From: Bolinopsis microptera
Lineage: Eukaryota; Ctenophora; Tentaculata; Lobata; Bolinopsidae
DNA: 64,000 bases
Direction: 5' to 3'
Assembly (NCBI RefSeq): GCF_026151205.1
Contig: NC_087074.1
Coordinates: 14,756,667-14,820,666 of the forward strand
Below are positions 1-12,843 of this stretch, in pieces. Position 1 is the first letter of the stretch, and the number at the start of each line of letters is the position of its first letter. A model generated the notes under the pieces. The model had not been told where the DNA came from, did not search any database, and worked only from the letters and a program-made list of their open reading frames with translations. Position numbers and translations under genes: made by a program.

Positions 1-534
1 AAATATGCAAAAACATACATTTTGACGACGGAATCTCGTCGAACCATAGTAAATACAGTTATATGCCATCTGCAAAGCTACAGTAAAATGTAAAACACGG
101 CGGAGCTATTGAGGCCAACGTATACCAACTGATGTTTGGCCCGCCCTTATTATATACATTCATCAAGTACCAACTCACGATAAACAACGCGACTAAATGA
201 TCACAATATTTAACTATGAAGTGGACACCTTATTCGCCCGGAATATAGTTGTTGAATGTACGGGGCAGATTTAAGCGCCAAATATTGCGTGTAAATAATT
301 GTATGTACATTATATGACACACCTTGGTAAAGCGGATTAGTTAGTATGCTTGCTTATAGCCTTTTATGAACGATATTCCACTCATGTCCTGTTTACGTCT
401 GTAACTATGGCGACGGGGACGGGTTACTAAGGAGAATTATGCAATTATATCATATATGAAGGAGAAGGTTGGACAGTGTTGCCAAGTTGGGCTGGGTTTA
501 GATGTTAGAGTGATTACAACGATTTTAGGATCAA

Positions 535-1045
535 GTTCATTTTTATTCATTTCGTTCATTTCATGAACCAAGGGATTATTTGGCACTTCTGAGAGACTGA
601 ACATGTTAGTTCACATGCCCATTGCCCCTCTACCATAACAGATCAATTTTAAGTCAGTCCAGGCATAACTACTGCCCAAAAGCCTGTTCCAAATTTGTCT
701 CAATCCAGTTCCAAAATCTCAACTACTCTGAAACCAAAATGGGACATTGCCCTTAGAGCCCTTTCTGAGCATGCTAGAGCCTCCAAACTTTTCAGGAATA
801 CTCCTAGTATCAATACCAATCGATTCTGATTGATTTCAACTCATTTCAGGCGATTTTATGGAAAGTTCATTTTTGTTCATTTCGTTCATTTCATGAACCA
901 GGGGATCATTTGGCACTTCTGATCAGTGACTGAACATGTTAGTTCCCATGCCCCTTATACCAGATCAATTTTAAGTCAGTCCAGGCATAACTACTGCCCC
1001 AAAAGCCTGTTCCAAATTTGTCTCAATTCTGTCTTACTGTTCCAA
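535..1045. repeat. Direct duplication, about 325 bp offset
   Basis: The segment at about 535-720 recurs at about 862-1,045. Both copies carry TTCATTTCGTTCATTTCATG followed by AAGTCAGTCCAGGCATAACT. The second copy is followed by a short GT microsatellite (about 1,080-1,098). No coding content is evident. Confidence 0.65.
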
Positions 1046-1189
1046 AATATCGGATTCATGAACTCTTAGGTTTACTATTCTGTGTGTGTGTGTGTGTGAC
1101 TGTGAGTGTAACCACTATAATTAGCATTGCTTCGATTGAAGCACGGTTAGAGCCGCGCGCACGTGTAGACGGTGGAGTTACTGGGCACA

Positions 1190-1272
1190 GTAACCCTCAG
1201 ACTGGGTGGCGCCCAGCCTTTCATTTCACCGAATGTCTATGTTAATGATAATTATAGCCTGGGGTCGCCAGT
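1190..1272 (+). mobile_element. Diverged copy of an approximately 86-bp short interspersed element
   Basis: This sequence matches, with several differences, the element at 5,808-5,878 and the reverse complement of the element at 50,465-50,550. Landmarks are the CAGCCTTTCATTTC core and the AGCCTGGGGTC end. The clean copy near 50.5 kb shows the ends and the target duplication; this one is too diverged to define them. Confidence 0.45.
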
Positions 1273-3589
1273 AACAGGAAAGTGTGGAGTATTGGTTATA
1301 TGTGTGAGTAAGGGCCAATTGTAAACATGTAGGTGGACAAATATTTGTTATGACTAACGATATAATCTGCCGTACACATTAAGAGATTGTAACAATTACC
1401 CTCAATTTAACATGTTACCTGATTAAGAGATAATCTATGCTATGTATAGGTCACGTTCCCTGATTTCTAAAGCCGCTCTCAATTACTATCTGTAATTTGA
1501 CCCTGGAAATGTAACTAATTGAACAAATGGCAGATAATATTAATGATAAAATATAATATCGAGCTTGGAGGGGTTAATCAAAAGAAGCTATCAAATAAAG
1601 TGAATTGTTAAATGAATGTACTTAATTTAAAAAATAAAATAACAACCTTTATCCTATAAGTATAATATAATATGAAGATCGTCGAGCTTTGAGAACTGAG
1701 AAGTGAAGAAGTCTACCATCTTGCAGATGAAACTATATGAAACACAATCGAGTTTATGAATTAATTCTTCGATTTATCGATCCGCTCGTCTTAATATTAT
1801 CTCTCTATCTAAAATTATCGAGTTAAGGTTTAAAAAGCAACTGTCGAAATTGTAAGTATTTCATGATAAATCATAGCTCAAGATGGCTAATCTAGTTATT
1901 CTAGCCGCCACATTAACAAATACTTAATACTTATTCATGGCAAACTCTAAACAAATAAATTGAATATTCGCATAAAATCGGAACTTTTGTCTTAGTATTA
2001 TATTATATCGCTAAAACGATTAATCTGAACTTATAAAAATACGTGAGAGTCAATTTCTTACCTTGAGCGAGTCCTTCGCAATTGACGGAAGCAATCATCT
2101 CGAAGAGGGAGGGAATGGAATTCAGCTAAAATAGAAAGAGAGTTAAACTAAGTAGAATAATTATGCGCAGCTGCGTTGATAAAGACGTTGATACTTAATA
2201 AACCTGATAGTTCCACTGTGCAAATATGCAAAACCATAAATTTCGACGACGGAATCTCGTCGAACCATTTACCATGGTAAAAACAGTTATATGGCATTAC
2301 ATCTGCAAAGCTACAGTTCTCAAATGTAAAACACGGCGGAGCAATTGAGGCCAACATATACCCACTGACTTTTGGACCACTACACCCTATACATGTATAA
2401 AGTACCAACTCACGATAAATTATATCATATAGCAAGGAAGGCTATGTAATTTACCTAGAAAAATTTCTCAGTGAGACAGAGGAAACTATATCATGTTGTT
2501 GAGGACAGCTTCGCAGTTATATATTAATATGAAGGAGAAGGTTAGACAGTATAGCCAAGTTGGGCTGGGTTTAGAGTGATTATAACGATTTTACCGTCGA
2601 AGCTTGTTACATCTTTATACTCTCACCAGCATGGCAGCATGTGCAGTTACATCTAAAATGACTGCGTATATCGTTAAATTTATAGTTAAAGACAAGTTAA
2701 GGCCGGTACGCGTACGGTACCTTTGAAATAAATGAGACAACTGAAAACAATAAAGCTAGCAGTAAAAACATCGCTGCTGATATAAGCTACGTCATAAACC
2801 GCTAATGATAATGGTACTGAATTATTATGGTTAATTTGACACGGCAACTCGTGTATGTTCTACTTGAGACTGTCTCCGTGGTAACCAGAGTTTGAAATAT
2901 TCAGATTCATCTTATATTATGCGGAAGGAGCTATCACACTCACCAGTCACCATTCTATAAGTATTAACCATGTACACGCTATTACATTTTAATTGAGCTC
3001 AAATAGTTTACACAGGGCGGTTGCCTTTTTTCCATTCAATCCTTATATAGCGAATCCGGAATCAGGGTAGAATAATAATGAACAGTGCGTTGATAAAGAC
3101 GCTGATAAACCTGATTGGCCCACTACTATACATTCATCAAGTGCCAACTCACGATAAACAACGCGATCATTGATCACAACATAATATTATGTAACTATAT
3201 AGTGGACACCTTATTCGGGATATATTTGTTGAATGTACAGGGGAAGATTTAAGGGCCAAACATTGAGAATGAGTGTAAACAAATGTGTACCTGAGAAAAA
3301 TGTTCTGAGTGAGACTGACGAAAACTATATTATGTTATTGAGGACAGCTTTGTAGTAATATGAAGAAGAAGGTTGGACAGTGTTACCAAGTAAGGCTTGG
3401 AGTGATAATAACGATTTTACCGTAGAAGATTGTCATAAATAGCATACGTAAGGGTAACAAAGTAACAAGATTTACAACAGTTTCAAGAATTAAAATAGCA
3501 AATTATATAAAAGTGTCAAACAGTATAATTATATAAAATAAATTTAGTCAAGTGTTGCAATTGGCAGAGTACATTACAGACTACAGAGC

Positions 3590-5700
3590 TGAGGTAACGG
3601 AAATCGTCCACTGCTACTTATATTATATCTAACATGAAATGGCAAATAAGAATGTGAATTAAAATTTCGATTTCGATTGAACAGTAGTTTGAATTAAACA
3701 GTTGTTCGCCTAGAATTTGAGAAAAAGAACAGATGTGAGGATTAACGAGAATTTTTAAGTGTGTACGCAATTGCATGTTAAACTCCATGATTTTATATTT
3801 GGCAGTTTAAGATGGATAGATGAAGCCAAAATGAGGACGACAATGCGAGACTTTCAATAAAGAAATTACCAATATCCTATGACACCATGACATGACACCA
3901 TATAAATTGTGTCAAAGAGCATTGAGCACGACTAAGGTCCCGGGTGAATGTCAACCTAATCAGGTATGAGGTAATGAGAAATAATGCTAGCTCTATGCCT
4001 TATTCTTTCTCAGAATCAGTAACACTATCTATATATATAGTGCAACTTAATGATCAGGCTTTCCGATAAAAGATATTTACCGGCAACTTTCTTAAACAAT
4101 AATCACACATTGATTTATTAAGTCTATCGGTCAGAGAACAGAAAACAGGGATGTGCTACTTAAAACACACGAAATAACTGGGACCAGTGCAAATACGTAA
4201 AGTCATATTTTACCTGATTGTTAGTAGAGTCAGTTTAATTTACTCCATGTCTAATGTCTATGATAACTAGGATGAAGGATGCTTCGTTATAAAGTAAATC
4301 GTAGACGTGATTGCATTGACACTGACAGATGTACCAATAACCAAAGGTTCAAATAATCAAAAGTGAGCTAATATGTTCTTCGCAGATGGATGAATAGAGA
4401 ACTAAGTGCTGCAGATTGATCATTAAATATCACAAAAGAGCGACACTAATGACTAAAAGCATTGTAAACTAACATGGTACGATAGCATGATACGATAGCA
4501 CACTAGTTAGACCAAGACAAAATAGATGAAATTGCAAAAGTGAAACGGAAAATAAAAGCCAACACCACGTATAGCAAGATAATAATGTTAATTATAACGA
4601 GGATCGAGAGGTACTGAGGTAGTCATGACAATCGCAGTTTGCTAAAAACGTCGGTGAATAGTATTCTATGTCATAAACAGCCAATGATCAGCTATAATAG
4701 TACGGTTTATTTTACACGGTGACTCGTTCTACTTGAAACTGTCTCAATGGTAACAGAGTTTAAAATGTTCTTACTCTTAGTCTTAGTCTTACAGGAGATC
4801 TACACGGTGAATGTAAGTGGGTCTGGGAATCTATGGCGTAAGACTCTACGGTGGAAAACTTTACGGTGGCGCCGTACAAAAACAACAGGTGTAAAAAACA
4901 GGACTATTAGGTGGCAAAGTCTATAATCAGGCATGAGATAGTAAGATAAAGAACTTAAGAAATAATGCGAGCAAACAAATGTTATATTTTTTTATCGATA
5001 TTGATAAATTGGCAGGTGTCCCTCATTAAATTTATGAGTTACAGGAGTTGCAAGAGTGGCAAATTCGAATTCGAAACAATAAATTTGGATTAAACAGTTG
5101 TTTGCCTAAAATTTGTGACAAAGAACAGGCAAGGGGATATACAAGGATTTCTAAAGTTATGATATTACACGATATAAATTGTGTCAGTGGTCACATAAGC
5201 CTGTCCTATCCCAGGTAAATATCAATATATAATCAGGTACTAGATAGTAAGAAATAATGCGAGCTCTCAGCATATATCTCAGAGTCAGTATCACTATCGA
5301 AATATATTGTGGATTGTACGACTGAAAGATGAAGTTTATTAAATTCCGAGACAAAATATTTAACGGCAGCTTCCTGAGAACAGAACACGGGGATTTGAAA
5401 CTTAAAACACACGAGATAGCCGGAACCAGTACAAATAAGTGAAGCTATATTTTAACTAATTATTCTTAGAAGACTGTTTATGGTTTAGTTGACTCTGAGA
5501 TCAAACCTTCACTACAAGAGGCTTCGTCATAAAAGTAAAAGTTGAAAGTATACGTGATCCGGATGCAATAACAGATATATTAAACGTTCAAATCATTTTA
5601 CACCTACGCTAAAAACTTGTCCACCAACACTGTACAAACTACAAAAACATTTGATTGGCAGACGGATAGATAAAGAACGAATTATGAACTATAGACCACA
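3590..5700. repeat. Diverged local duplications, no gene
   Basis: Two blocks about 1.3 kb apart (roughly 3,640-4,330 and 5,040-5,560) share a series of landmarks in the same order: an AATCAGGTA/ATCAGGTAC segment, AGAAATAATGCGAGCTC-like sequence, and a TCAGTATCACTATC-like segment. A third partial copy lies near 4,926. The copies are diverged with many indels. No protein-coding signal is seen. Confidence 0.45.
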
Positions 5701-5807
5701 GAATGATCGTTGAATATCATAAAAGAACGGCACATGTGCACAACACACAAAGGCGATATGAACTGATATGGAAGTTAGACCTAGGCAAAATTGAAAGAAT
5801 CGCACTA

Positions 5808-5878
5808 ACTGGGCCGCGCTCAGCCTGTCATTCCGCCTAATCTCTATTAATGAACATAATAGCCTGGGGTCCTCAGGT
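5808..5878 (+). mobile_element. Copy of the 86-bp short interspersed element
   Basis: The sequence from ACTGGGCCGCGCTCAGCC to AGCCTGGGGTCCTCAGG is almost identical to the reverse complement of 50,465-50,550, although it lacks a short internal segment. It is non-coding and far too short to be autonomous. Confidence 0.6.
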
Positions 5879-6068
5879 AAAAGCAAGCACTGATAACAGA
5901 AACAAAGAATCATATTTCACTTGTGTTGTTCCGTTGACCAAAACAAGTGCTAACAGACTAGATGGTTGATGAAATAAGCCTCTTGACTCCCATTGTGTGA
6001 AATTACTAACACTAGCAGTAACCGGTGTTTCTTTAAGGTGGGGTCAAGAGAGACAGACAATAACACAC

Positions 6069-6154
6069 GGAATTAAAGAGGAATTAAAGAGGAATTAAAG
6101 AGGAATTAAAGAGGAATTAAAGAGGAATTAAAGAGGAATTAAAGAGGAATTAAA
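6069..6154. repeat. 11-bp minisatellite, about 8 copies
   Basis: The unit GGAATTAAAGA is repeated head to tail about 7.7 times with almost no variation, which suggests a young or actively homogenised array. It lies in DNA without recognisable genes. Confidence 0.9.
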
Positions 6155-8500
6155 CATGAAATTACCAAGGAGAACACTAACGAACTCGTCTTGGCTATAC
6201 ATCAATTAGAAAATGTTATTTATTAAATTTGAGATTTTTACACAACTTGGCCCATTTAGATGAGCTATACAATACTCTGTAAAAGATAACATAATATAGA
6301 ATATAATTGTCTGGGAGGATGACTGTAAAATTTGGGGAAAAAAGTATCCTGTGGTTAAACAAAGCACAGATACTAACAGAAACAAATCAAACGTTTGGTT
6401 CGATCCACACTACTGATATGTAAGATCAGACACAGCAAATTATGACGCTCTCAAAGCATTTCACAATAAAGGATAATTTATATAGATAAATTATTAACAG
6501 GAAAATTGTTTTAATTTTGGTTCATCGAATGTTTTATATCAGATGTTGATTTCTTAAAGATAGGTGTATATTTTTGCTATTATTTCTATGAAAGGGGAGG
6601 TACGGATAAAGTACCAAACCTTATTGTGTATATTTGGTTGCAACTCCGGTAAATGATGAAACATGTCTCTTATGAGAGTGATACCGTGAGTTGCTTCCTT
6701 TTTTTTAAATTAATTTATATAGATTAACTCCCGATTTCAATTCAGGGAGACTAATCTATTCTTGCAAAAATGTTAAAACAAACTAAATATTTTACAACAT
6801 CTAGGATTAAGGACAAAGTGACTAATATAGAGTACGAGAACACATGATTTCCATCACAATGCGATCTATTAAATAAGTAATAACTAGGATTAAATATCTT
6901 AATCCATCATCAAAGATTGTACAGTATGAATATCAGACCATTAAAGCGTTTTTCTACGATCCAATTCAGAATTTTGACACTAACTGTAAAGGAAAAAGGT
7001 GCAGGGCAGAACTAATCTATAGATCACATCTAAGAGATTTCTTTCGATCACAGGCCTTCTTTGAAAACGACAAAAAGTAGCCGGGCCCGAACAGGCAGTC
7101 CGAAAGAAATAAAAACTACAAACAGACAGTATAATGGTCAACATCAATCTGACATATTTTGTTCCTTCTGAACCCTGAACCTCTTGATTTGGATTTAAGT
7201 AACACGATCTTAGTTCGGAAATTTAATTCAAATGCATAGCATGAGTATATAAAAGAAAATCTTCAGATAACTGCAAACTGATTGACAAACTAAACCATCC
7301 CTCATCAGAGTGGTAGTCATGACAGGACCATGTTACTTTGATATTAAGTAAAGCTAACATCTTTCGCTAGGGTCTTTAAACGAAGTAAATGTCGGGCAGC
7401 TAAATATAAACAAGTGTAGACAACTGGACGATTTTTTAAAAATGTCGTACGAGCAATCGAAAAGGTCATCAAAATATATCTTAACTACAGGAACAACATA
7501 ATAGTAGAGGCTGTTACGGGCAAATATCACGCTTTTTTGCTCGAGCCCTGGGACTTCTTTTAGGGTTCTTATATGATAGAATGGAGTGTACTGAACACTC
7601 TGACGGTATCGGGAACCTTCTAGAGCCTTCAGAAGCTGTGTTGTGAGCACTTTACTGCCAAAACTTCGGACATCTACAGACACCGGAATATCGACTAAAA
7701 ATTTTTTCTGAGTTGTTCCCCTAATTTCTCTTAGGTTGCTTAAGCCCCAGAAAGTGTCAGATCGTCTAAATATTGCTCTATTCCGGTGTTAGAGACCTCG
7801 AAAATTTCGACCACGTAGAACGTGTTGCGCGTCGTACGTAGTGTTTACAATGAAAAAAGTGCACTTAAATCTGATTCGGTTGCGGCGCGTGACGTATCTA
7901 GCACGATATTTGCTCAAAAGCGCGTCACTGCGCCAGAAACCTCGTGGTACCGTAACACTGTAGAAAATAGATAATCACAAGAGACACAATAAACGTATCA
8001 TCACTATACAAAGTTAATGTTAAAATGATACAATAGCCCTGCTTTAACATATTAATCCACATAAACACTATATTTCTACAGATGCCACCGATCGGTAAAT
8101 CGAACATGTTTTTGAAGATAAATCGTCTTACGGAACGATAGCTGATAGAATTCGTTTCTACATTGAAAGATTTCTTTTCTAATCTCCGTTATGAGTGCTG
8201 TCTTTGTTAAAGTGTTATCATCTCTATCCGAATCTATTGTTGCGGCAAGATTAGATACAAACTCGTCTTACCGACATTGTCTTTCTGAAAACTGATGTGA
8301 TCAGATTAAACATTGCTGGAGTTTGCAGCGTTCTCAGATAAATTAGACGTCACATAGTCATTGTACTTAAGCTTCAGGTCAGACACGAGGTACAGTTCTG
8401 GTATAACATTCTCCTGCTCCAGTTAAAAGGTCCGTACAGCGTCAATACCTGCACTCAATAATGCAGCATTGGTGTTGTCGTGCGTGGACACGTGTCTTTC
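6155..8500. other. No recognisable feature
   Basis: AT-rich sequence with only short chance reading frames. The longest (7,354-7,683, minus strand, 109 codons) resembles no family I know. No RNA gene, tandem repeat or transposon ends were recognised. Confidence 0.5.
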
Positions 8501-8504
8501 CATT

Positions 8505-8738
8505 TTAAAACAGGTTTTTAGAGACAGGTTTTAAACTTACAGCTTCAGATAATTTACCCTTCAATTGTTTCACCCTCGAGTTGCTGTACCTCAAACGACA
8601 CGTTTTGTGATATCTACCTAGCTTGCTATAGAGATATTTTCCGAGACTCTCAGGGTTAAGAACAGGGCACTTGTTCATGTGCGAATCAGGATTAACATCG
8701 ATGTTGCACAGATCCTGACGATTTCTGTAGATGTCCAC
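8505..8738 (-). CDS. Possible exon or gene fragment with a YHKTC motif
   Basis: This 77-codon minus-strand frame contains NKCP, about 25 residues, then GRYHKTCRLRYSNSR and a basic tail. A cysteine cluster followed by Y-H-x-x-C recalls zinc-binding segments of large uncharacterised protein families in marine invertebrates that are often linked to transposons. A usable acceptor (ATCTACAG) lies just upstream on the minus strand, so it could be an internal exon. Its phase does not fit the possible exon at 9,350-9,631, and no complete gene could be assembled. It may be a relic. Confidence 0.25.
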   Translation of the reverse strand: MDIYRNRQDLCNIDVNPDSHMNKCPVLNPESLGKYLYSKLGRYHKTCRLRYSNSRVKQLKGKLSEAVSLKPVSKNLF

Positions 8739-9349
8739 AGATAGTATGTTGCGAAATCGACGAAGAAACTTTTATCTTTTCCCTGAATCAGACTATCCTT
8801 TTTCGTTTCTAACGTCTAGGGAAATTCGTATTGTTAAAGAAGAATATCCTCTCATACTCTTAAAATTAAATCAGGATAATATGTATAATAATTATATTTG
8901 CGAGCAAAAGTTTCACACAAACCTGTTCAACCTGGCATATGAAACACAAGTCTCAGTCCATTTCAAACAAATCAACATCTGGTCCACTTGATTGGGAACT
9001 AAATGAAGAAAGTCTCCACATTTTCTTAGTTCTATTCGAGGAGGCCGAGGGTGACAAAGGCGGGACTTTTTCCACTTGGATGGCAATAGCTTCTTCAATC
9101 TTCATCACAAGAAGATTCGTCAATTTCAGAAACAGCACTGTACACCTGCAAATACTTTATTACTTCCCACATTTATATCAACAGTATCATATCACATAAG
9201 TTTGAGATCGTACAAACTACAAGTGTTATAATATCATTTTAAAAGTTTGCAAATCCGATAGAAATGGATTAAAAATTACTACTCGCTGTCTATTTAACTT
9301 TGAATAATAATGTTTTTAAATGTTAGTAAAACAGGAGGAAACAACTCAC

Positions 9350-9631
9350 CCTGTTATAGTTGTCTTTTACATAGTTAAGACACTGAATACACAAAAAAGA
9401 GGTTTGCTTTGGTGAGTACAACCCAGGATTGATCTTCTGCAGCAGGGCGAGGAATTCTCTAGACTGTTTTGTCATTCGTTCACTTTCAGAGCGGAAGAAA
9501 ACTGTTTCATTAAAATCCTTTATTTCTATTCGGGTACAGATACAGCACTCTGAAAATTGATGAATAATCACATTTTTGTATACCTTACGGCAAAGTCTAA
9601 TGTCTGTGGTAAAAGAATAATATTCTTTCAA
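9350..9631 (-). CDS. Possible zinc-ribbon-like exon (two C-x2-C knuckles)
   Basis: This minus-strand frame starts at an ATG and runs 94 codons to a good donor (AGG|GTGAGT, boundary at 9,350). It holds CCIC and, about 45 residues later, CIQC followed by LNYVKDNYN. Two C-x2-C pairs at this spacing are reminiscent of ZAD-like zinc-binding domains, but no specific family is confirmed. It could pair with other minus-strand segments between 8.5 and 9.2 kb; phases do not give a convincing joined product. Treat as a candidate exon or a gene relic. Confidence 0.3.
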
Positions 9632-9886
9632 TAGTATTTTATTAAAGCCTAAACTTAACTTCTACCAATTCAAAATTGTTTACGTCGGTCTCCCCTCCTT
9701 GAGCCACTTTTCACATAGCTATTGAGTATAAATCACTCTAGCACAAGCGACTTCAAACCCCCTCCCCTAGGCTGGATTAGGTTATATGTGAACTGTGCTC
9801 TAGTGCATGACTGACTTTACATTATGCAGAGCATGCAAAGTTTTGATGTTTCATAAACTTATGAATAAAGTTTTAAAAATCGTGAC

Positions 9887-9894
9887 ATAAAAAG
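9887..9894. repeat. Left 8-bp target-site duplication of hAT element
   Basis: ATAAAAAG, exactly repeated at 12,576-12,583 immediately outside the other terminus. Confidence 0.9.
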
Positions 9895-12575
9895 CAGTGG
9901 TCGCACGGTGCCCCGGCCAAAATCACAACCCCCAGCCCTTCCCGGCCCCGGCCAAAAATTAGCAATTCGCCGGGGGTAAACACCGGCCCCGGCCAATAAA
10001 TTTAACCCCGGCCAATTCTCAGTGGTCAGCCCGGGGGGGATACAACGGTCATTAATGTGCATAAATGGGCATAAATGGGCATTAATGTGCATTAATGTAT
10101 ATGTATATTTCAGCAAAATTCTATAATACTGACATTAATGACCAGGTTTTTTTTGCAATCCTTTCCAAATTTCGTGTAATACTTATTTTACAACATTCTC
10201 GCTCACATGAGCTTGATTGTTGGTGTGCACTGTGCGTGTATGAGACGACGTAAATAGGAACAACAATATTTAAAAAATAATTGAGCTGAGGTTGGAAGTA
10301 CGATAACCATATTAAAACTGTTGGTAGTTCCAGATAATTTCACCGGAAATTTTGTGCTAAATCAAATTTGGGACTTTGCATAGATATAGATGGATATGAT
10401 TATGCGCCGCACCCTCGGATTCATGATCACTTGTCATCGCGTTATGAATTAGTTACTCAGCTTTACACTTGTACAGTCGTCAAGTTTTGGTCAAAGACAG
10501 TTTAAGCCAATGCTAACTCAGCCGTCAAATTTCAGTCAAAACTGATTTAATGGAGGACTGAGAAGGAGGAGGACTGAGGAGAATTGAGGAGGAGTAGGAG
10601 GAGGAGTGAACAGGAGGAGGAGGGGGACTAGGGCCAGGGAGGACTGAGGAGGAGGAGGACTAAGGAGAAGGATGAGGAGGAGGACTGAGGAGGAGGATGA
10701 GGACTTAGGAGGAGGACTGAGGAGTACTGAGGAGCATGGCTGAGGAGGATGGCTGAGGAGGATGACTGAGGAAGACTGAGGAGTACGAGGAGGAGGAGGA
10801 GAAGGAGAAGTAGGAGGACCTAGGAGGAGGAGGACCCAGGAGGAGGACTCATGAGGAAGAGGAGGAGGAGGACTCAGGAGGAGAACTTAGGAGGAATGAG
10901 AAGGAGGAGGACTAAGGAGAACTGAGGAGGACGACTGGAGGAGGAATGAATAGGAAGAGGAGGAGGGGGACTGGGGGAGGACTATCATGAGGAAGAGGAG
11001 GACTGACCAGAAGGATGAGGAGGAGGACTGAGGAGGAGGACTGAGGACTGAGGAGGAAGAGGAGGAGGATGAAGAGGAGGACCCAGGAGGAGGACTCAGG
11101 AGGAAGAGGAGGAAGAGGACTCAGGAGGAGGACTTAGGAGGACTGAGAAGGAGGACTGAGGAGAACTGAGGAGGAGGAGGAGTGAATAAGAGGAGGAGGG
11201 GGACTTAGGAGGACTGAGAAGGAGGACTGAGGAGAACTGAGGAGGATGAGGACTGAGGAAGAGGACTGAGGAGTACTGAGGAGGATGGCTGAGGAGGATG
11301 GCTGAGGAGGATGACTGAGGAGGATGACTGAGAGGGAGGAGGAGGAGGAGAAGGACTGAGGAGAAGGAGAAGGAGGAGAACCTAAGAGGAGTATTCAGGA
11401 GGAAGAGGAGGAGGAGGAATCAGGAGGAGAACTTAGGAGGACTGAAAAGGAAAAGGACTGAGGAGAACTGAGGAGGAGGAGGACTGAATAGGAGGAGGAG
11501 GAAGGACTGGCGGAGGACTGAGGAGGAGGAAGACTGACGAGAAGGATGAGGAGGACTGAGGACTGAGGACTGAGGATGAAGAGGAGGAGGATGAAGAGGA
11601 GGAGGAGGACCCAGTGCAGGAGGAGGCGGACCCAGGAGGAGGATGAGGACTGACGAGGAGGAGGAGGACTGAGGAGGAGAAGGAGGACCTAGGAGGAGGA
11701 GGAGGAGGAGGACCTAGGAGAAGAAGGAGGACCTAATAGAAGGAGGAGGAGGAGGACTTAGGAGGAGGAGGACTCAGGAGGAGGAGAAGGACTGAGGAGG
11801 AGAAGAAGGAGGACCTAGGAGGATTGCTGAGGAGGATGACTGAGAGGGAGGATGACTGAGAGGGAGGAGGAGGAGGAGGAGGAAGAGGACTGAGGAGGAG
11901 GAGAAGGACTGAGGAGGAGAAGAAGGAGGACCTAGGAGGAGGAGGAGGAGGACCTAGGAGAAGAAGGAGGACCTAGGAGGAGGAGGAGGAGGAGGAGGAG
12001 GAGGACTTAGGAGGAGGAGGACTCAGGAGGAGGACCAGGACTCAGGAGGAGGACTGAGAAGGAGGAGGACTGAGGAGGATGGCTGAGTAGGATGGCTGAG
12101 GAGGATGACTGAGGAGGAGGAGGAGAGGGACTGAGGAGGAGAAGGAGGAGAAGGAGGAGGACCTAGGAGGAGGAGGACCAATGAGGAGGACTCAGGAAGA
12201 GGACTGAGGAGGACTGAGAAGGAGGAGGACTGAGGAGTACTGAGGAGGATGGCTGAGGAGGATGACTGAGAGGGAGGAGGAGAAGAAGGACTGAGGAGAA
12301 GGAGAAGGAGGAGGACCTAGGAGGAGGAGGACCCAGTAGGAGGACTGAGGAGGAAGAGGAGGAGGAGGACTCAGGAGAAGGATGAGGAGGAGGACTGAGG
12401 AGGAGGACTTAGGAGGAGGAGGAGGAGGAGAAGGAGGAGGACCTAGGAGGAGGAGGACTCAGGAGGAGGAGGACTCCTGACATTAATGACCGTTGTATGC
12501 CCCCCGTCAGCCCCAGCCCCGGCTATATTGGGGCTCCCCGGCCCCGGTCAGAATCCTACCCCCGGTCGACCACTG
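9895..12575. mobile_element. Non-autonomous hAT element, 2,681 bp
   Basis: The element begins CAGTGGTCG and ends CGACCACTG, and it is flanked by perfect copies of the 8-bp ATAAAAAG. CAG-type ends with an 8-bp target duplication are the hallmark of the hAT superfamily. The terminal inverted regions are long (about 100-165 bp) and very G/C-rich with repeated CCCCGGCC motifs. At their inner edges both carry the inverted motif ACATTAATGACCGTTGTA (10,041-10,060 and 12,478-12,497). There is no transposase, so mobility must have been supplied in trans. The interior is dominated by a GGA-rich minisatellite. Confidence 0.85.
10551..12476. repeat. GGA-rich minisatellite inside the hAT element
   Basis: About 1.9 kb of purine-rich, imperfect repeats built from AGGAGGAGGACTGAGG-like units. 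Higher-order blocks such as GAGGATGGCTGAGGAGGATG recur several times (near 10.75, 11.3, 12.1 and 12.25 kb). Strand asymmetry is almost complete (purines on plus), so triplex or R-loop formation is possible. No coding function is supported. Confidence 0.9.
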
Positions 12576-12583
12576 ATAAAAAG
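12576..12583. repeat. Right 8-bp target-site duplication of hAT element
   Basis: ATAAAAAG directly after the CGACCACTG terminus, identical to 9,887-9,894. Confidence 0.9.
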
Positions 12584-12843
12584 TTAACTCACTGGATTTG
12601 TCCAAAAGCGAGAGAAAGTACTGAGAAAGCACTTATACGTCACCACCAGAGGGCCTAGAGAGGTTATCTTTGTCTGTTTAATTGAATATTGAGTATATAA
12701 TATGAGATTTAAGATGAACATGATAGATATTATATGATGGATCACTGAACTCGCGGAAGCTACGAACCGTGACAATAAATCTGAGTTTTCAGTTGAAACG
12801 TTCAAAAAGCCAGTGAAGTCAGTTTCAGTAAAACATTTGTTAT

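Larger units (their letters stand above)
1..3450. repeat. Non-coding block with a three-copy dispersed repeat
   Basis: Three diverged direct copies of one unit lie at about 1-310, 2,222-2,600 and 3,070-3,400. Shared landmarks include the ACGACGGAATCTCGTCGAAC stretch (itself an inverted repeat) in the first two, and CAACTCACGATAAA and GTGGACACCTTATTCG in the first and third. No reading frame with recognisable protein similarity is present. What amplified the unit is unknown, and no terminal repeats or target duplications are visible. Confidence 0.6.
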
